From positions 16,396-80,395 of the forward strand of contig NZ_FQTV01000019.1 of assembly GCF_900128905.1 (NCBI RefSeq): a stretch of 64,000 bases of DNA, read 5' to 3'. The notes under the pieces are model-generated. The model ran no database searches, was not told where the DNA came from, and saw only the letters and a list, made by a program, of their open reading frames with translations. Below, piece after piece: positions 1-8,968 of this stretch. Each line of letters starts with the position of its first letter. The first letter of the stretch is position 1. A program made the position numbers and the translations under genes. Source of the DNA: Bacteroides luti (GTDB lineage: Bacteria; Bacteroidota; Bacteroidia; Bacteroidales; Bacteroidaceae).

Positions 1-567
1 TAATCCTTTTAATTCTTCTTTACTGTATACACTTCCTGTTGGATTTGAAGGAGAGCAAAGGATTATTGCTTTAGTTTTAGGAGTAATAGCAGCTTCCAGT
101 TGAGCAGGTGTAATTTTGAAATTTTGTTCAAGGCCAGCAGGGATAATAACACTTTTTCCTTCTGCTAGTTTTACCATTTCAATGTAGCTCACCCAATATG
201 GAGCTGGGATAATTACTTCATCTTCCGGGCCAATAATACACAATAAGGTATTACAAACTGACTGTTTTGCTCCATTGGAACAAACAATCTGTTCAGGTTT
301 ATAATCCAGGCCATTTTCATTCTTTAATTTAGCTGCAATAGCCTTACGAAGGGGCATGTAGCCTGGTACAGGAGAATAAAAAGAGAAGTTATCATCAATT
401 GCTTTTTTAGCAGCAGCCTTAATGTGGTCGGGAGTAAAGAAGTCGGGTTCCCCTACACTAAGATTGATGACATCAATGCCTTGAGCTTTTAACTCACTAC
501 TCTTCTGAGACATAGCTAATGTTTCTGAAGGAGAAAGGCTGTTCAAACGGTCTGAAAGTTGATTCAT
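1..567 (-). CDS. Aspartate aminotransferase-type PLP enzyme (partial, N-terminal 189 residues)
   Basis: Class I/II (fold type I) pyridoxal-phosphate aminotransferase, most likely exchanging amino groups between aspartate/glutamate and 2-oxo acids in the cytoplasm. The first 189 codons are visible from an ATG at 567; the rest lies left of the window. Seen: GEPDF near residue 40, YSPVPGYMPLRKAI near 65-78, SNGAKQS near 97-103 (cofactor phosphate region), PYWVSY near 124-129 and SPSNPTG near 177-183, the typical order of the AspC/PatA subgroup. The PLP-binding lysine lies outside the window, so an intact active site cannot be confirmed. It is transcribed leftward and is separated from ribBA by 119 bases, so it may have its own promoter. 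Prephenate or aromatic aminotransferase activity is an alternative. Confidence 0.9.
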   Translation of the reverse strand, partial: MNQLSDRLNSLSPSETLAMSQKSSELKAQGIDVINLSVGEPDFFTPDHIKAAAKKAIDDNFSFYSPVPGYMPLRKAIAAKLKNENGLDYKPEQIVCSNGAKQSVCNTLLCIIGPEDEVIIPAPYWVSYIEMVKLAEGKSVIIPAGLEQNFKITPAQLEAAITPKTKAIILCSPSNPTGSVYSKEELKGL

Positions 568-686
568 AATTTAACTTATTTATTGTTGGTCTATATCACG
601 ATGCAAAATAAGATAAAATAATTGAAATAAGAAAGCAAATAAATGATATTATTGAACTTTGTACTTCAATAGGTCTTATTTTTATA

Positions 687-1901
687 TCACTTTGTAAAAT
701 GCAAAGCGTGTCCCATACGATCTTTTTTTGTTTTCAGATATCGTAAATTATACTCATTGGGGGTGACTTCGATAGCTACATTTTCTACTATTTCCAGGCC
801 ATAAGCTTCTAGACCAATACGTTTAACAGGGTTATTAGTTAGTAATCTCATTTTATGCACACCTATTTCCCGTAATATTTCTGCACCTACACCATAATCA
901 CGTTCATCTGCCTTAAAGCCTAAGTGAAGATTTGCATCAACCGTATCAAGTCCTTCTTCCTGCAATTTATATGCTCTTATTTTATTCATAAGTCCAATAC
1001 CTCGGCCTTCCTGATTCATATAAACAACAACACCTTTGCCTGCTTTTTCTATCTCAGACATTGCTTTATGCAACTGCTCTCCACAATCGCAACGGTTGGA
1101 TGCAAATATGTCACCAGTCATACAAGATGAGTGCATTCTTACCAAAATAGGCTCGTTTTCTGCCCATTCGCCTTTTATTAAAGCAATATGTTCCAGCCCG
1201 TTTGATTTTTGACGGAAAGGGATAAGGCGGAAATGTCCGAATTCAGTAGGCATGTCAACTTCATCTCCTTTTTCTACAATCGACTCCATCTTTAAGCGAT
1301 ATGCTATAAGATCTTTAATAGAAATGATTTTTATGTCGAATTTTTTAGAAACTTCCAGCAGTTCTGGTAAGCGAGCCATTGTTCCATCTTCATTGATAAT
1401 TTCAATTAAAGCTCCGGCTGGATAAAGACCTGCTAAACGTGCCATGTCAACTGTTGCTTCTGTATGTCCTGAACGGCGAAGTACCCCACGCGATTTTGCT
1501 CTTAGTGGGTTGACATGTCCGGGACGACCAAAACTAACTGGTTTTGTGTTAGGATCGGCCAATGCTTTGATAGTGGCTGCTCTGTCGTGCATTGAAACTC
1601 CTGTAGTACATCCATCTAGTAAGTCTACTGTAACAGTAAATGGTGTTTCATATATTGAAGTGTTTGTAGAAACCTGCATTTCCAGGTCTAACTCTTCACA
1701 ACGCTCTTCAGTAATAGGAGCACACAAAACCCCGCGTCCGTAAGTCAACATGAAATTTACTTTTTCCGGAGTTATTTTTTCCGCTGCAATAATAAAATCG
1801 CCTTCATTTTCACGGTCTTCATCATCTACGACAATTATAAATTTACCCTCACGAAAGTCTTCTATTGCTTCTTCGATTGAATTTAGCTTTATATTTTCCA
1901 T
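687..1901 (-). CDS. ribBA: Bifunctional 3,4-dihydroxy-2-butanone-4-phosphate synthase / GTP cyclohydrolase II
   Basis: Catalyses both entry reactions of riboflavin synthesis: ribulose 5-phosphate to dihydroxybutanone phosphate plus formate (N-terminal half, about residues 1-205), and GTP to the diaminopyrimidine precursor (C-terminal half). The RibB motif DDEDRENEGD lies at about residues 26-35, and a second RibB motif ending in HTEA near 142-145. The RibA half shows the zinc-ligand pattern SSCMTGD...RCDCGEQL and the NQEGRGIGL segment. At 404 residues it has the usual fused length. It lies 3 bases downstream of the LptF/LptG-type gene, so the two are probably cotranscribed, and there is no space for an FMN riboswitch directly in front. 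Both halves appear intact. Confidence 0.97.
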   Translation of the reverse strand: MENIKLNSIEEAIEDFREGKFIIVVDDEDRENEGDFIIAAEKITPEKVNFMLTYGRGVLCAPITEERCEELDLEMQVSTNTSIYETPFTVTVDLLDGCTTGVSMHDRAATIKALADPNTKPVSFGRPGHVNPLRAKSRGVLRRSGHTEATVDMARLAGLYPAGALIEIINEDGTMARLPELLEVSKKFDIKIISIKDLIAYRLKMESIVEKGDEVDMPTEFGHFRLIPFRQKSNGLEHIALIKGEWAENEPILVRMHSSCMTGDIFASNRCDCGEQLHKAMSEIEKAGKGVVVYMNQEGRGIGLMNKIRAYKLQEEGLDTVDANLHLGFKADERDYGVGAEILREIGVHKMRLLTNNPVKRIGLEAYGLEIVENVAIEVTPNEYNLRYLKTKKDRMGHALHFTK

Positions 1902-1904
1902 ATC

Positions 1905-3806
1905 TTACTTGTTACAAATTGTTCTTATTATATCTTGTAAATCTCTGTTTACCTTATTTATTAATTTCAGATCTTTATATAACCTAACCCTGAAAGCCCA
2001 TATTCTAAAATAATAGATTAACCCTATTGGTAGTATTATACCAGTTATTTTGTTGAGCGAAGGCATATTGAAAGGGCATCTATGAGCATGAACAGACAAG
2101 ATAGGGTAGTTGTTCAGTGTTCCTAGAATTTTCGTATTTTTGGTATTGGCCAACTTTTCAATAATAACTTCCAACTGCTCGTTGATAGCCACAATTTCTT
2201 CATCTTTTTCATTTTTTGTCCAGATAGTGAAATAGTTTGGCGCACGTTTTAGTCTATTATTTGATATGTATTCTTCACACATATCATTTAGCAGTTCCAT
2301 ATTCTTATCTTCTTGCAGGTAGTCGGGATCTTCAATGATTACTTCTTTTTTAGCCAAATGCCTAGTGTCACGTATACCTATAACTTTCCTTAGCCAATTA
2401 ATATATGTATCTACATTCAGTACAACGGAATCATTATTCGATTTATAACTGAGGAATATACCTACTGGAGCTAAGATAAAAGTACTTATCCACATTGCCG
2501 TCCAAATAACCCATGTACCATTTCTGGCCATTTTAGCTCCGGTTGTATCTATAATATAATAGATGAGGAAGATTAAGATAGAGATTACAACTGGCATGCC
2601 TAAGCCTCCTTTTCTTATGATACCCCCTAAAGGAGCACCAATGAAGAAGAATATTAAGCAGGAGATAGAAAGAGCAATTTTTTTATGCCATTCCATTTCG
2701 TGTCTGCGGATACGCTTGTCTGTGTCAACGGTGTTGAAACTCTTAAATTTCCAGTCATTACCTATACTTTGTGACGTGCTTAATGCGTTTGCCACAGCCT
2801 TCTGCTTGTCTGATAAAGAAAGATTATTAAATACGCTATCTGTATTTATAGCAGCCAATTTTGCTTTTCTTATTTTGAGTGTATCTTCTTTACTAAAATT
2901 ATCTCTGAAACGATAAGTACTTGTTACAGCTTCTTTATAGAATGTTTTTCCAACGCTGTCAACCAAATGATTCATTGAATCGACTGCCGTTTGAAGCTCT
3001 GTCATATTCTTACTTTGATACTGATTGTTCATGAAACTTTCGTCAATCATATTAAAGTTTGAATTGAAATCTATTATAGTGTGTTTTTCGCTAAAACTTT
3101 CTCGCCGATATGGAACATTTTGCATGGAGCTGCTCTGCGACTTAAGATTCTCAAACATTTCTCCGCTATACAGATGTAGTCTCAAATATTTTTTGTCGGC
3201 TGTCATTTCCAGTTTGCCTGAGTCGGCAACAATGATATGTGCATTGTCAAATCCATCAGAAAAATTGTAGATCATTATATTATATAATGCTCCAGTCTCT
3301 TTGTTTTTATGCTTAACATAAAGATTATAACCTTCGATTTCATCATAAAATACCCCTTCCGGAATTTCTAATTCAGGTGATTTTTGCTTCATGGAAAAAA
3401 GCAAAGTGAATAGTTTTACCTGGGCCTTGGGTGCTACAACATTTTGAAAATAAAAGGAAGTGGAACACAGAAATACTGTAAAGACAATAAGAGGCGCCAT
3501 TACTCTGATCAATGAAATTCCGGCAGCTTTTATAGCGAGTAGCTCATACCTTTCGCCAAAATTACCGAAAGTCATTAATGAAGCAAGTAAGATAGCAAGA
3601 GGAAGCGCAGTAGGTACCAAAGTTAATATGGCGTAAAAGAAAAACTCTGATAATACGCTTATAGCTAATCCTTTACCAACTAAATCGTCGACGTATCTCC
3701 ATAAAAACTGCATCATAAATATGAAGAGACAAATGAAGAACGTTCCAAAGAAAAGGAGTGTAAAACTCTTGATAACGAATATATCTAATTTCTTTATGCG
3801 TAGCAT
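1905..3806 (-). CDS. LptF/LptG-family permease (YjgP/YjgQ), lipopolysaccharide export
   Basis: Inner-membrane permease of the family that works with the LptB ATPase to extract lipopolysaccharide from the inner membrane. A hydrophobic N-terminal region (about residues 12-115, containing FLWRYVDDLVGKG and the conserved PTALPLAILLASLMTFG) is followed by a long periplasmic domain, then membrane helices at about 375-460. At 633 residues it is longer than E. coli LptF/G (about 360), because it carries a long soluble C-terminal region (after about 460) with one more hydrophobic stretch near 588-605. Long forms are common in Bacteroidetes. The start ATG at 3806 is preceded on this strand by a possible -7 box (TAATTTTG, complement of 3833-3840). 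Which of LptF or LptG it is cannot be decided here. Confidence 0.88.
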   Translation of the reverse strand: MLRIKKLDIFVIKSFTLLFFGTFFICLFIFMMQFLWRYVDDLVGKGLAISVLSEFFFYAILTLVPTALPLAILLASLMTFGNFGERYELLAIKAAGISLIRVMAPLIVFTVFLCSTSFYFQNVVAPKAQVKLFTLLFSMKQKSPELEIPEGVFYDEIEGYNLYVKHKNKETGALYNIMIYNFSDGFDNAHIIVADSGKLEMTADKKYLRLHLYSGEMFENLKSQSSSMQNVPYRRESFSEKHTIIDFNSNFNMIDESFMNNQYQSKNMTELQTAVDSMNHLVDSVGKTFYKEAVTSTYRFRDNFSKEDTLKIRKAKLAAINTDSVFNNLSLSDKQKAVANALSTSQSIGNDWKFKSFNTVDTDKRIRRHEMEWHKKIALSISCLIFFFIGAPLGGIIRKGGLGMPVVISILIFLIYYIIDTTGAKMARNGTWVIWTAMWISTFILAPVGIFLSYKSNNDSVVLNVDTYINWLRKVIGIRDTRHLAKKEVIIEDPDYLQEDKNMELLNDMCEEYISNNRLKRAPNYFTIWTKNEKDEEIVAINEQLEVIIEKLANTKNTKILGTLNNYPILSVHAHRCPFNMPSLNKITGIILPIGLIYYFRIWAFRVRLYKDLKLINKVNRDLQDIIRTICNK

Positions 3807-3892
3807 CTTTTTTTATTTGTACGATTATCCGACAAAATTAGTATAAAAAAAGATGTTCACGCATACTTTTGATTATTTTTATAAATTTGATG

Positions 3893-4279
3893 CTACATTC
3901 CACATGCTCTTTTAAGCGTATCAATCTGAGAGTTCCATAGTTCAAACTGGTCATCTTTCTCTTCCGGGTCAACGAAATCAGTAATTTCCAGTACGTAGTC
4001 ACTTGTTAGTTCATTAAAGTTCATTTTGAACTCAAAATAGCTTTTTTCATCTTCATCATCCAGCCAATGGAATCTGACGAAAGAATTAATTCTTGTTCCA
4101 ATCAATTCGGCTTTTCTAACTTCTGATTTACCCCAGCAGAAAGTGAATGTTTTATCTTTCATTTGAACTTTATCGGCAAACCAGTCTTCCAGACCGATAG
4201 GAGTGCTTATTGCATTCCATATAATGCTTCGTGTGGATGCGTTTAAAAGGTATTCTATATGAATCTTTTCTTTTTTCAT
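3893..4279 (-). CDS. START-like (SRPBCC/AHSA1-type) domain protein
   Basis: A 128-residue soluble protein of the START/SRPBCC helix-grip class. Seen: the opening IHIEYLLNASTRSIIWNAISTPIGLEDWFAD, with alternating strand residues and the W(x)AIST...LxxWFA pattern typical of AHSA1-like proteins, a middle FHWLDDEDEKSYFEFKMN strand pair, and a C-terminal amphipathic helix (FELWNSQIDTLKRACGM). Conserved single-copy homologues are found in Bacteroidetes, but no specific ligand or role is known to me. It lies 86 bases upstream of the LptF/LptG gene on the same strand. A weak promoter-like TATCTTGG sits about 25 bases upstream on this strand. Confidence 0.75.
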   Translation of the reverse strand: MKKEKIHIEYLLNASTRSIIWNAISTPIGLEDWFADKVQMKDKTFTFCWGKSEVRKAELIGTRINSFVRFHWLDDEDEKSYFEFKMNFNELTSDYVLEITDFVDPEEKDDQFELWNSQIDTLKRACGM

Positions 4280-4420
4280 AGTGCTTGTGTTTTCTGTGCG
4301 CCAAGATAAAGACTTTTTTTGAAATTTGAAGTATATGATACTAAATTATGCGTTTTTTCTCTTGCTTTTTAAATAAAATCACTCTTTTTGGGGTTAAAAT
4401 CGAAAAAAGTATGGCAAAAT

Positions 4421-4451
4421 TTTGCAGGTTTCAAAGATTTCTATACCTTTG
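4421..4451 (+). promoter_or_regulatory. Bacteroidetes-type promoter of tRNA-Met
   Basis: TTTG at 4421-4424, 19 bases, then TACCTTTG at 4444-4451. This matches the Bacteroides -33/-7 consensus exactly. The predicted start of transcription is about 10 bases before the tRNA. Confidence 0.85.
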
Positions 4452-4468
4452 CACCGCATTTAAGAAAT

Positions 4469-4542
4469 GGCGGGATAGCTCAGCCGGTTAGAGCGCATGA
4501 TTCATAATCATGAGGTCCCCAGTTCAATCCTGGGTCCCGCTA
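4469..4542 (+). tRNA. tRNA-Met (anticodon CAU)
   Basis: A 74-nt cloverleaf. The acceptor GGCGGGA pairs with TCCCGCT (first pair G-U), the discriminator is A, and CCA is not encoded. The D arm is GCTCAGCCGGTTAGAGC. The anticodon stem CATGA/TCATG carries loop TTCATAA (anticodon CAT), and the T arm is CCCAG-TTCAATC-CTGGG. Elongator methionine tRNA is the likely identity. A lysidine-modified tRNA-Ile2 also has a CAU anticodon and cannot be excluded by eye. It is not the initiator, which normally has three G-C pairs at the base of the anticodon stem. Confidence 0.93.
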
Positions 4543-4554
4543 CATTTTAGGAAT

Positions 4555-4598
4555 AAGGCATTTGAGAGGCTTCCACTCTTGGGTGCCTTTTTCTTTTT
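4555..4598 (+). terminator. Intrinsic terminator of tRNA-Met
   Basis: AAGGCA (4555-4560) pairs with TGCCTT (4584-4589), continued inward by TTTGAGAG/CTCTTGGG with three G-U pairs. A T-rich tract follows. It lies 13 bases after the tRNA. Confidence 0.8.
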
Positions 4599-4684
4599 GT
4601 TTGAAACTTAATTTGGGTTGAAGATTTTTAGTTTATTAAAACCAAAGATTTGATCTGTGGTTTTTTGAATAGAAGTCTGTTTAA

Positions 4685-4732
4685 AAAGAAACCTCCATAA
4701 AGTTGATTAAACTGCTTTATGGAGGTTTCTTT
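4685..4732 (-). terminator. Terminator after the GH28 gene (18-base perfect arms)
   Basis: The arms 4685-4702 and 4715-4732 are perfect complements around a 12-base loop. The hairpin starts one base beyond the GH28 stop codon, and on the minus strand it runs into a short T tract. The A/T ends make it potentially bidirectional. Confidence 0.85.
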
Positions 4733-4733
4733 A

Positions 4734-6065
4734 TTAATTGTTTTTAATCTTCACGTTGTTTACAATAACGTTCTTCAAGATGAATGGTTTTATGGCATTC
4801 TGGTTTATTTTGCCATCCTTCGCTTTTATATTTAGATTCTCAAAAGTGAAGTTTGTGAGTTTGTATTTATCAGACTCTTTCACGTTAAAGAAAACTTCGC
4901 ATTCTAAGTTGATATTGCGCATTGTTACATTAGCAGAATAGGAAAGCGGCATATCTTTTCTGTCTTTTAGGTCGAAGAATTGACTCCAGGGCTTTATGAA
5001 AAGAAAGCTATTGGCATTACCTTTAATATTTTCCACCAAGATATATTCATATTTTTGAGGAGTATCGGGGCGCATCTTAAGCCATAATAAACGGTTTGCT
5101 TTGTCTACTGTGCAGCGGCGGAGGATTATATTTCGGTCGTGAATGGATTCACTGCCGCAAGTAAGTGCGCTGTGGCAGAAGCCGTATGTGCAATCTTCTA
5201 TTATTATATTAGTATTGCTTCCGTTGGTTGGGTCTTTATCGGCCCAGGTTCCTTTTCCTCCTTTAAGTGCAATTCCATCGTCGTTTGCAGAGATAAAGCA
5301 ATTCTTAACAAGGAAATTGTTGCAGGCGTCTATGTCTATACCATCAGTGCTAGGTGCTTTAACTGGTTCTGCTGGCGAAAATATATATAGATTAAGCATC
5401 TTTACGTTATTACATCTGTAAAAGTGTGTCGTCCAAAAGGGAGAATTGATAAGATGAATCCCCGATATTTGTACATCGTTGCTATTAGATACGTAAAGTA
5501 ATCGAGGTCGTAGTTCGTCCATGTTGGTACATTTGCTGTTAACAGCACGACGTTTCCAGAAAGATTTCCAATAACGCATACCGTTTCCATTGAGTGTTCC
5601 TTCGCCCGATATTGTGAAACCGTTCACATGGTCGGCATTTACCAATGCAGGGAAATATTTCAGTGTCTGTCCTTCCATGCGTGTTTCAACAATAGGGAAA
5701 TTGCTTATATCATCACTACCTTTTAATACGGCATTCTTTTCTAGATATAGATGCGTTTTAGGTTTGAAAAAGATAGAGCTGCTTAGAAAAGTTCCTTGAG
5801 GAATTACTATTACGCCACCACCGTTTTGTTCTGCACGATCTATAACTGCTTGTATTTTTTCTGTTTGCAGAATGGTGCTGTCGTTTATAACTCCGTAATC
5901 GGTAATCCGATATATTTTTCCTAAAGAATTAATATTAACCACTTCATTCTTTCTAAACCAGTCGGGGATAGGTGTTCCATCGGGAAACTTTTCTTGAGAA
6001 AATACTTGTGTGTTAATAAAAATGGCAAATAAAAATATTATCAATTTGATGCTTTTTTTATTCAT
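4734..6065 (-). CDS. Glycoside hydrolase family 28 (polygalacturonase-type pectinase)
   Basis: A secreted right-handed beta-helix enzyme expected to cleave galacturonic-acid linkages of pectin, probably in the periplasm. A Sec signal peptide (about residues 1-23, ending VFSQ) is followed by a pectate-lyase-like N-terminal strand region (ITDYGVINDST...GGGVIVIPQGTF). The GH28 active-site order is present: STDGIDID (the family NTD motif with S for N) near 241-248, NDDGIALKGG near 261-270, CGSES near 304-308 in place of the usual GHG, and WLKMRPD near 329-335 for the RxK motif. At 443 residues the length is normal. It is monocistronic, with its own promoter and a strong terminator. The variant motifs occur in other Bacteroides GH28 enzymes, so exo- or oligosaccharide specificity is possible. 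Confidence 0.92.
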   Translation of the reverse strand: MNKKSIKLIIFLFAIFINTQVFSQEKFPDGTPIPDWFRKNEVVNINSLGKIYRITDYGVINDSTILQTEKIQAVIDRAEQNGGGVIVIPQGTFLSSSIFFKPKTHLYLEKNAVLKGSDDISNFPIVETRMEGQTLKYFPALVNADHVNGFTISGEGTLNGNGMRYWKSFWKRRAVNSKCTNMDELRPRLLYVSNSNDVQISGIHLINSPFWTTHFYRCNNVKMLNLYIFSPAEPVKAPSTDGIDIDACNNFLVKNCFISANDDGIALKGGKGTWADKDPTNGSNTNIIIEDCTYGFCHSALTCGSESIHDRNIILRRCTVDKANRLLWLKMRPDTPQKYEYILVENIKGNANSFLFIKPWSQFFDLKDRKDMPLSYSANVTMRNINLECEVFFNVKESDKYKLTNFTFENLNIKAKDGKINQNAIKPFILKNVIVNNVKIKNN

Positions 6066-6102
6066 TTTGATCTTTTTAGAGTGTTTATTAATGAAATATA
6101 AG

Positions 6103-6134
6103 CAAATATATTTCGTTTTTTGTTTATATGCAAA
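6103..6134 (-). promoter_or_regulatory. Promoter of the GH28 gene
   Basis: On the minus strand: TTTG (complement of 6131-6134), 20 bases, TATATTTG (complement of 6103-6110). It is about 38 bases upstream of the GH28 start codon. Confidence 0.7.
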
Positions 6135-6338
6135 TTAAGTCTTTATCCTAATTATTTATTTAGTTGCAAGATGCTGCGTTGAATTGATTTTTTAGTTAAA
6201 CTCATGAGGATTATTAAACTAATCTGTTATTATATTTGCTATATTCTTCGGGTGATTTGCAAAAAAGATGTTATTTTCGCAACTTTATAATTAGGTAAAG
6301 CTCTATTTCTGTAAATTTATAAATAATCACCTCATAAT

Positions 6339-7016
6339 ATGATTGGAACTATCGTAAATACAGCTGCAGTTGTTGCAGGCGGAACTATTGGACTATTGCT
6401 GAAAAAAAATATGCCAGAGCGAGTTACTTCTATTTATTTTCAGGCAGTTGGGCTGTTTACGCTGGCTATAGGTATTACTATGGTAGTTAAAATGGAAGAC
6501 ATTTTGATAATAGTGGGAAGTTTAGCTATAGGCTCGTTGCTGGGTGAGTGGATAAATGTAGAGAAGGGTGCAGAGCTGATGAGCGGAGTTCTGAAAAGGA
6601 AGTTCCGTATTGGAAGCGATAAATTTTCAGAAGGGCTGATAACTGCATTCTTATTATTTTGTATAGGATCGATGACTGTGTTGGGAGCAATTCAGGAAGG
6701 TACGGGAGGTTCTTCCGATTTATTATTTACTAAATCATTGATGGATTTCTTTTCGGCAATGTTACTTGCTTCAGCTTTTGGTCTTGGAGTTGTTGCTGCG
6801 GCTGTTCCGTTGTTTATTTTTCAAGGTGCGTTAACTTTGCTGGCGATGTATGCCGGTTCCCTATTTACTCCGCATATAATTCTTGGGCTAACAAGTGTTG
6901 GTGGAATTATGCTAATGGGGCTTGGGATAAACATATTAGAAATAAAGAAACTGCGCATAATGAATATGTTGCCCGCCCTTGTAGTTGTTGTGCTAATGCT
7001 TTGGTTATTTAAATAA
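6339..7016 (+). CDS. DUF554 family integral membrane protein
   Basis: A 225-residue polytopic membrane protein of the DUF554 (YqgA/YdfK-like) family. It shows the typical start MIGTIVNTAAVVAGGTIGLLLKK, a GSLLGEWINVEKG segment near 66-78, and GLITAFLLFCIGSMTVLGAIQEG near 94-116, followed by further hydrophobic helices to the C-terminus. The family is predicted to be a transporter, but its substrate is unknown to me. It stands alone: the GH28 gene is divergent on the left, and a repeat-rich 422-base gap separates it from purH. A TATATTTG at 6231-6238 could be its -7 box, but no good -33 partner is seen. Confidence 0.88.
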   Translation: MIGTIVNTAAVVAGGTIGLLLKKNMPERVTSIYFQAVGLFTLAIGITMVVKMEDILIIVGSLAIGSLLGEWINVEKGAELMSGVLKRKFRIGSDKFSEGLITAFLLFCIGSMTVLGAIQEGTGGSSDLLFTKSLMDFFSAMLLASAFGLGVVAAAVPLFIFQGALTLLAMYAGSLFTPHIILGLTSVGGIMLMGLGINILEIKKLRIMNMLPALVVVVLMLWLFK

Positions 7017-7020
7017 TTTT

Positions 7021-7077
7021 ATTCGCCAATAAAATTTATTTATTGGCGAATGCCTGGAATTTATTGGCCAATAAATT
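7021..7077. repeat. Two adjacent inverted repeats sharing a TTTATTGGC core
   Basis: The first is a hairpin with perfect 13-base arms (7021-7033 and 7039-7051) and a 5-base loop. The second is a perfect 20-base palindrome, AATTTATTGGCCAATAAATT, at 7058-7077. The core TTTATTGGC or its complement therefore appears four times in 57 bases, starting 5 bases after the DUF554 stop codon. The first hairpin may act as a terminator, although no T tract follows. The rest of the 7017-7438 gap holds a weak hairpin (ACCCA 7256-7260 / TGGGT 7281-7285, then TTTTT) and the purH promoter. I see no gene there. Confidence 0.75.
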
Positions 7078-7402
7078 TTGGTGATTGCCCAATCCTTTCA
7101 TCTTTGTTATTAAATGGGTAATAAGATAAAGCTTGTTGGTTTACTTTTGTTTGTTTTATAGATATTTGTTTTAGTGTGAAAGATAGTAACTGATGTTTAA
7201 GAAAACTAAAACTAATGAGATCTTTAAAATCTACTTTTTGTATTTTCCTTTGTGAACCCAGGCTTGAAAATCTTTTTAGCTGGGTGTTTTTGTATACCTT
7301 AAAATCTTATTGCATGAAGTTCTATTTATTAGATCATTAAAAAAACTGTGAAAATATTCATAAAACCAGCCAATTTTATATGTGGTATAAAACAATAATT
7401 TG

Positions 7403-7410
7403 TACCTTTG
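7403..7410 (+). promoter_or_regulatory. -7 box of the purH promoter
   Basis: TACCTTTG 29 bases before the purH start codon matches TAnnTTTG. No clear TTTG lies 19-21 bases upstream, so the -33 element is weak or non-canonical. Confidence 0.55.
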
Positions 7411-7438
7411 CGCATTGAAACACCTAATATGCAATTAA

Positions 7439-8962
7439 ATGTCTGAAACAAAAAAAATTAAAACCGCTCTCGTGTCGGTTTACCATAAGGAAGGATTGGA
7501 TGATTTAATCACCAAACTCCACGAGGAAGGAGTTGAATTCCTGTCTACAGGAGGTACACGTCAGTTTATTGAATCTCTAGGTTTCCCTTGTAAGGCTGTA
7601 GAAGACCTTACTACTTACCCATCAATTTTAGGCGGTAGAGTAAAGACTCTCCATCCAAAGGTATTTGGTGGTATTTTATGCCGTAGAGAGGTAGAACAAG
7701 ATCTTCAACAAATAGAAAAATACGAGATTCCAGAAATAGATTTAGTCATTGTTGACTTATATCCATTCGAAGCAACTGTTGCTTCAGGAGCTGGTGAAGC
7801 TGCTATCGTTGAAAAAATTGATATAGGTGGTATTTCATTAATTCGTGCAGCCGCTAAGAATTATAAAGATGTTGTTATTGTAGCTTCGCAAACTCAATAC
7901 AAACCATTGGCAGATATGTTGATGGAGCATGGAGCAACTAGTACAATCGAAGAACGTCGTTGGTTTGCTAAAGAAGCTTTTGCGGTTTCTTCACACTACG
8001 ATTCTGCTATCTTTAACTATTTTGATGGCGAAGATTGTTCTGGATTCCGCTGTTCAGTAAACGAGCAGAAGCCACTTAGATATGGCGAAAATCCTCATCA
8101 GAAAGGTGTTTTCTTTGGTGATTTGGATGCAGTTTTTGATCAGATTCACGGAAAAGAAATTTCATATAATAATTTACTTGATATAAATGCAGCAGTTGAT
8201 TTGATTGATGAATTCGATGAAACAACATTTGCTGTTTTGAAACATAACAATGCATGCGGATTGGCTTCTCGTCCTACTGTGGTTGAAGCTTGGAAAGATG
8301 CTTTGGCTGGCGATCCGGTTTCAGCTTTCGGAGGTGTTCTAATCACAAATTCTGTAATAGACAAAGCTGCAGCAGAAGAAATAACTAAGATTTTCTTTGA
8401 GGTTATTATTGCTCCGGATTATGATGTTGATGCTCTGGAAATATTGACACAAAAGAAAAATCGTATTATATTGGTTCGTAAGGAAGCTAAATTCCCAAAG
8501 AAACAATTCCGCTCATTATTGAACGGTGTATTAGTACAAGATAGAGACTTAAACATAGAAACTTCTTCAGATTTGAAGACTGTAACTGTAAAAGCTCCAA
8601 CTGAACAAGAAATTGAAGATATGCTGTTTGCTAATAAAATAGTGAAGAACAGTAAATCTAATTCTATTGTTCTGGCTAAAGGAAAACAATTATGTGCAAG
8701 TGGTGTCGGTCAGACATCTCGTGTTGATGCCTTGAAACAAGCAATCGAAAAAGCTAAAGCTTTCGGATTTGATTTGCAAGGAGCAGTGATGGCAAGTGAT
8801 GCATTCTTCCCATTCCCTGATTGTGTTGAGATTGCACATAAAGCAGGTATAACTTCTGTAATCCAGCCTGGAGGTTCTGTTAGAGATCAAGAATCTTTTG
8901 ATTATTGTAATGAGAATGGTGTAGCAATGGTTACAACCGGAATCAGACACTTTAAACATTAA
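7439..8962 (+). CDS. purH: Bifunctional AICAR formyltransferase / IMP cyclohydrolase
   Basis: Catalyses the last two steps of de novo purine synthesis (AICAR to FAICAR to IMP) in the cytoplasm. The N-terminal MGS-like IMP cyclohydrolase domain (about 1-150) shows ALVSVYHKEGLDDL, the FLSTGGT segment and ILGGRVKTLHPK. The C-terminal formyltransferase domain shows LRYGENPHQ near 208-216, LKHNNACG near 263-270 with the catalytic KHNN, and ends VMASDAFFPFPDCVE...GGSVRDQ. At 507 residues it is full length. mreB begins only 6 bases after its stop, so purine synthesis and the cell-shape genes probably share a transcript, an order seen in other Bacteroides. Confidence 0.97.
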   Translation: MSETKKIKTALVSVYHKEGLDDLITKLHEEGVEFLSTGGTRQFIESLGFPCKAVEDLTTYPSILGGRVKTLHPKVFGGILCRREVEQDLQQIEKYEIPEIDLVIVDLYPFEATVASGAGEAAIVEKIDIGGISLIRAAAKNYKDVVIVASQTQYKPLADMLMEHGATSTIEERRWFAKEAFAVSSHYDSAIFNYFDGEDCSGFRCSVNEQKPLRYGENPHQKGVFFGDLDAVFDQIHGKEISYNNLLDINAAVDLIDEFDETTFAVLKHNNACGLASRPTVVEAWKDALAGDPVSAFGGVLITNSVIDKAAAEEITKIFFEVIIAPDYDVDALEILTQKKNRIILVRKEAKFPKKQFRSLLNGVLVQDRDLNIETSSDLKTVTVKAPTEQEIEDMLFANKIVKNSKSNSIVLAKGKQLCASGVGQTSRVDALKQAIEKAKAFGFDLQGAVMASDAFFPFPDCVEIAHKAGITSVIQPGGSVRDQESFDYCNENGVAMVTTGIRHFKH

Positions 8963-8968
8963 TAAAAA

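Noticed and set aside
1905..1910. FMN riboswitch before ribBA
   Set aside because: Only 3 bases separate ribBA from the upstream gene, and no FMN-element-like sequence was seen.
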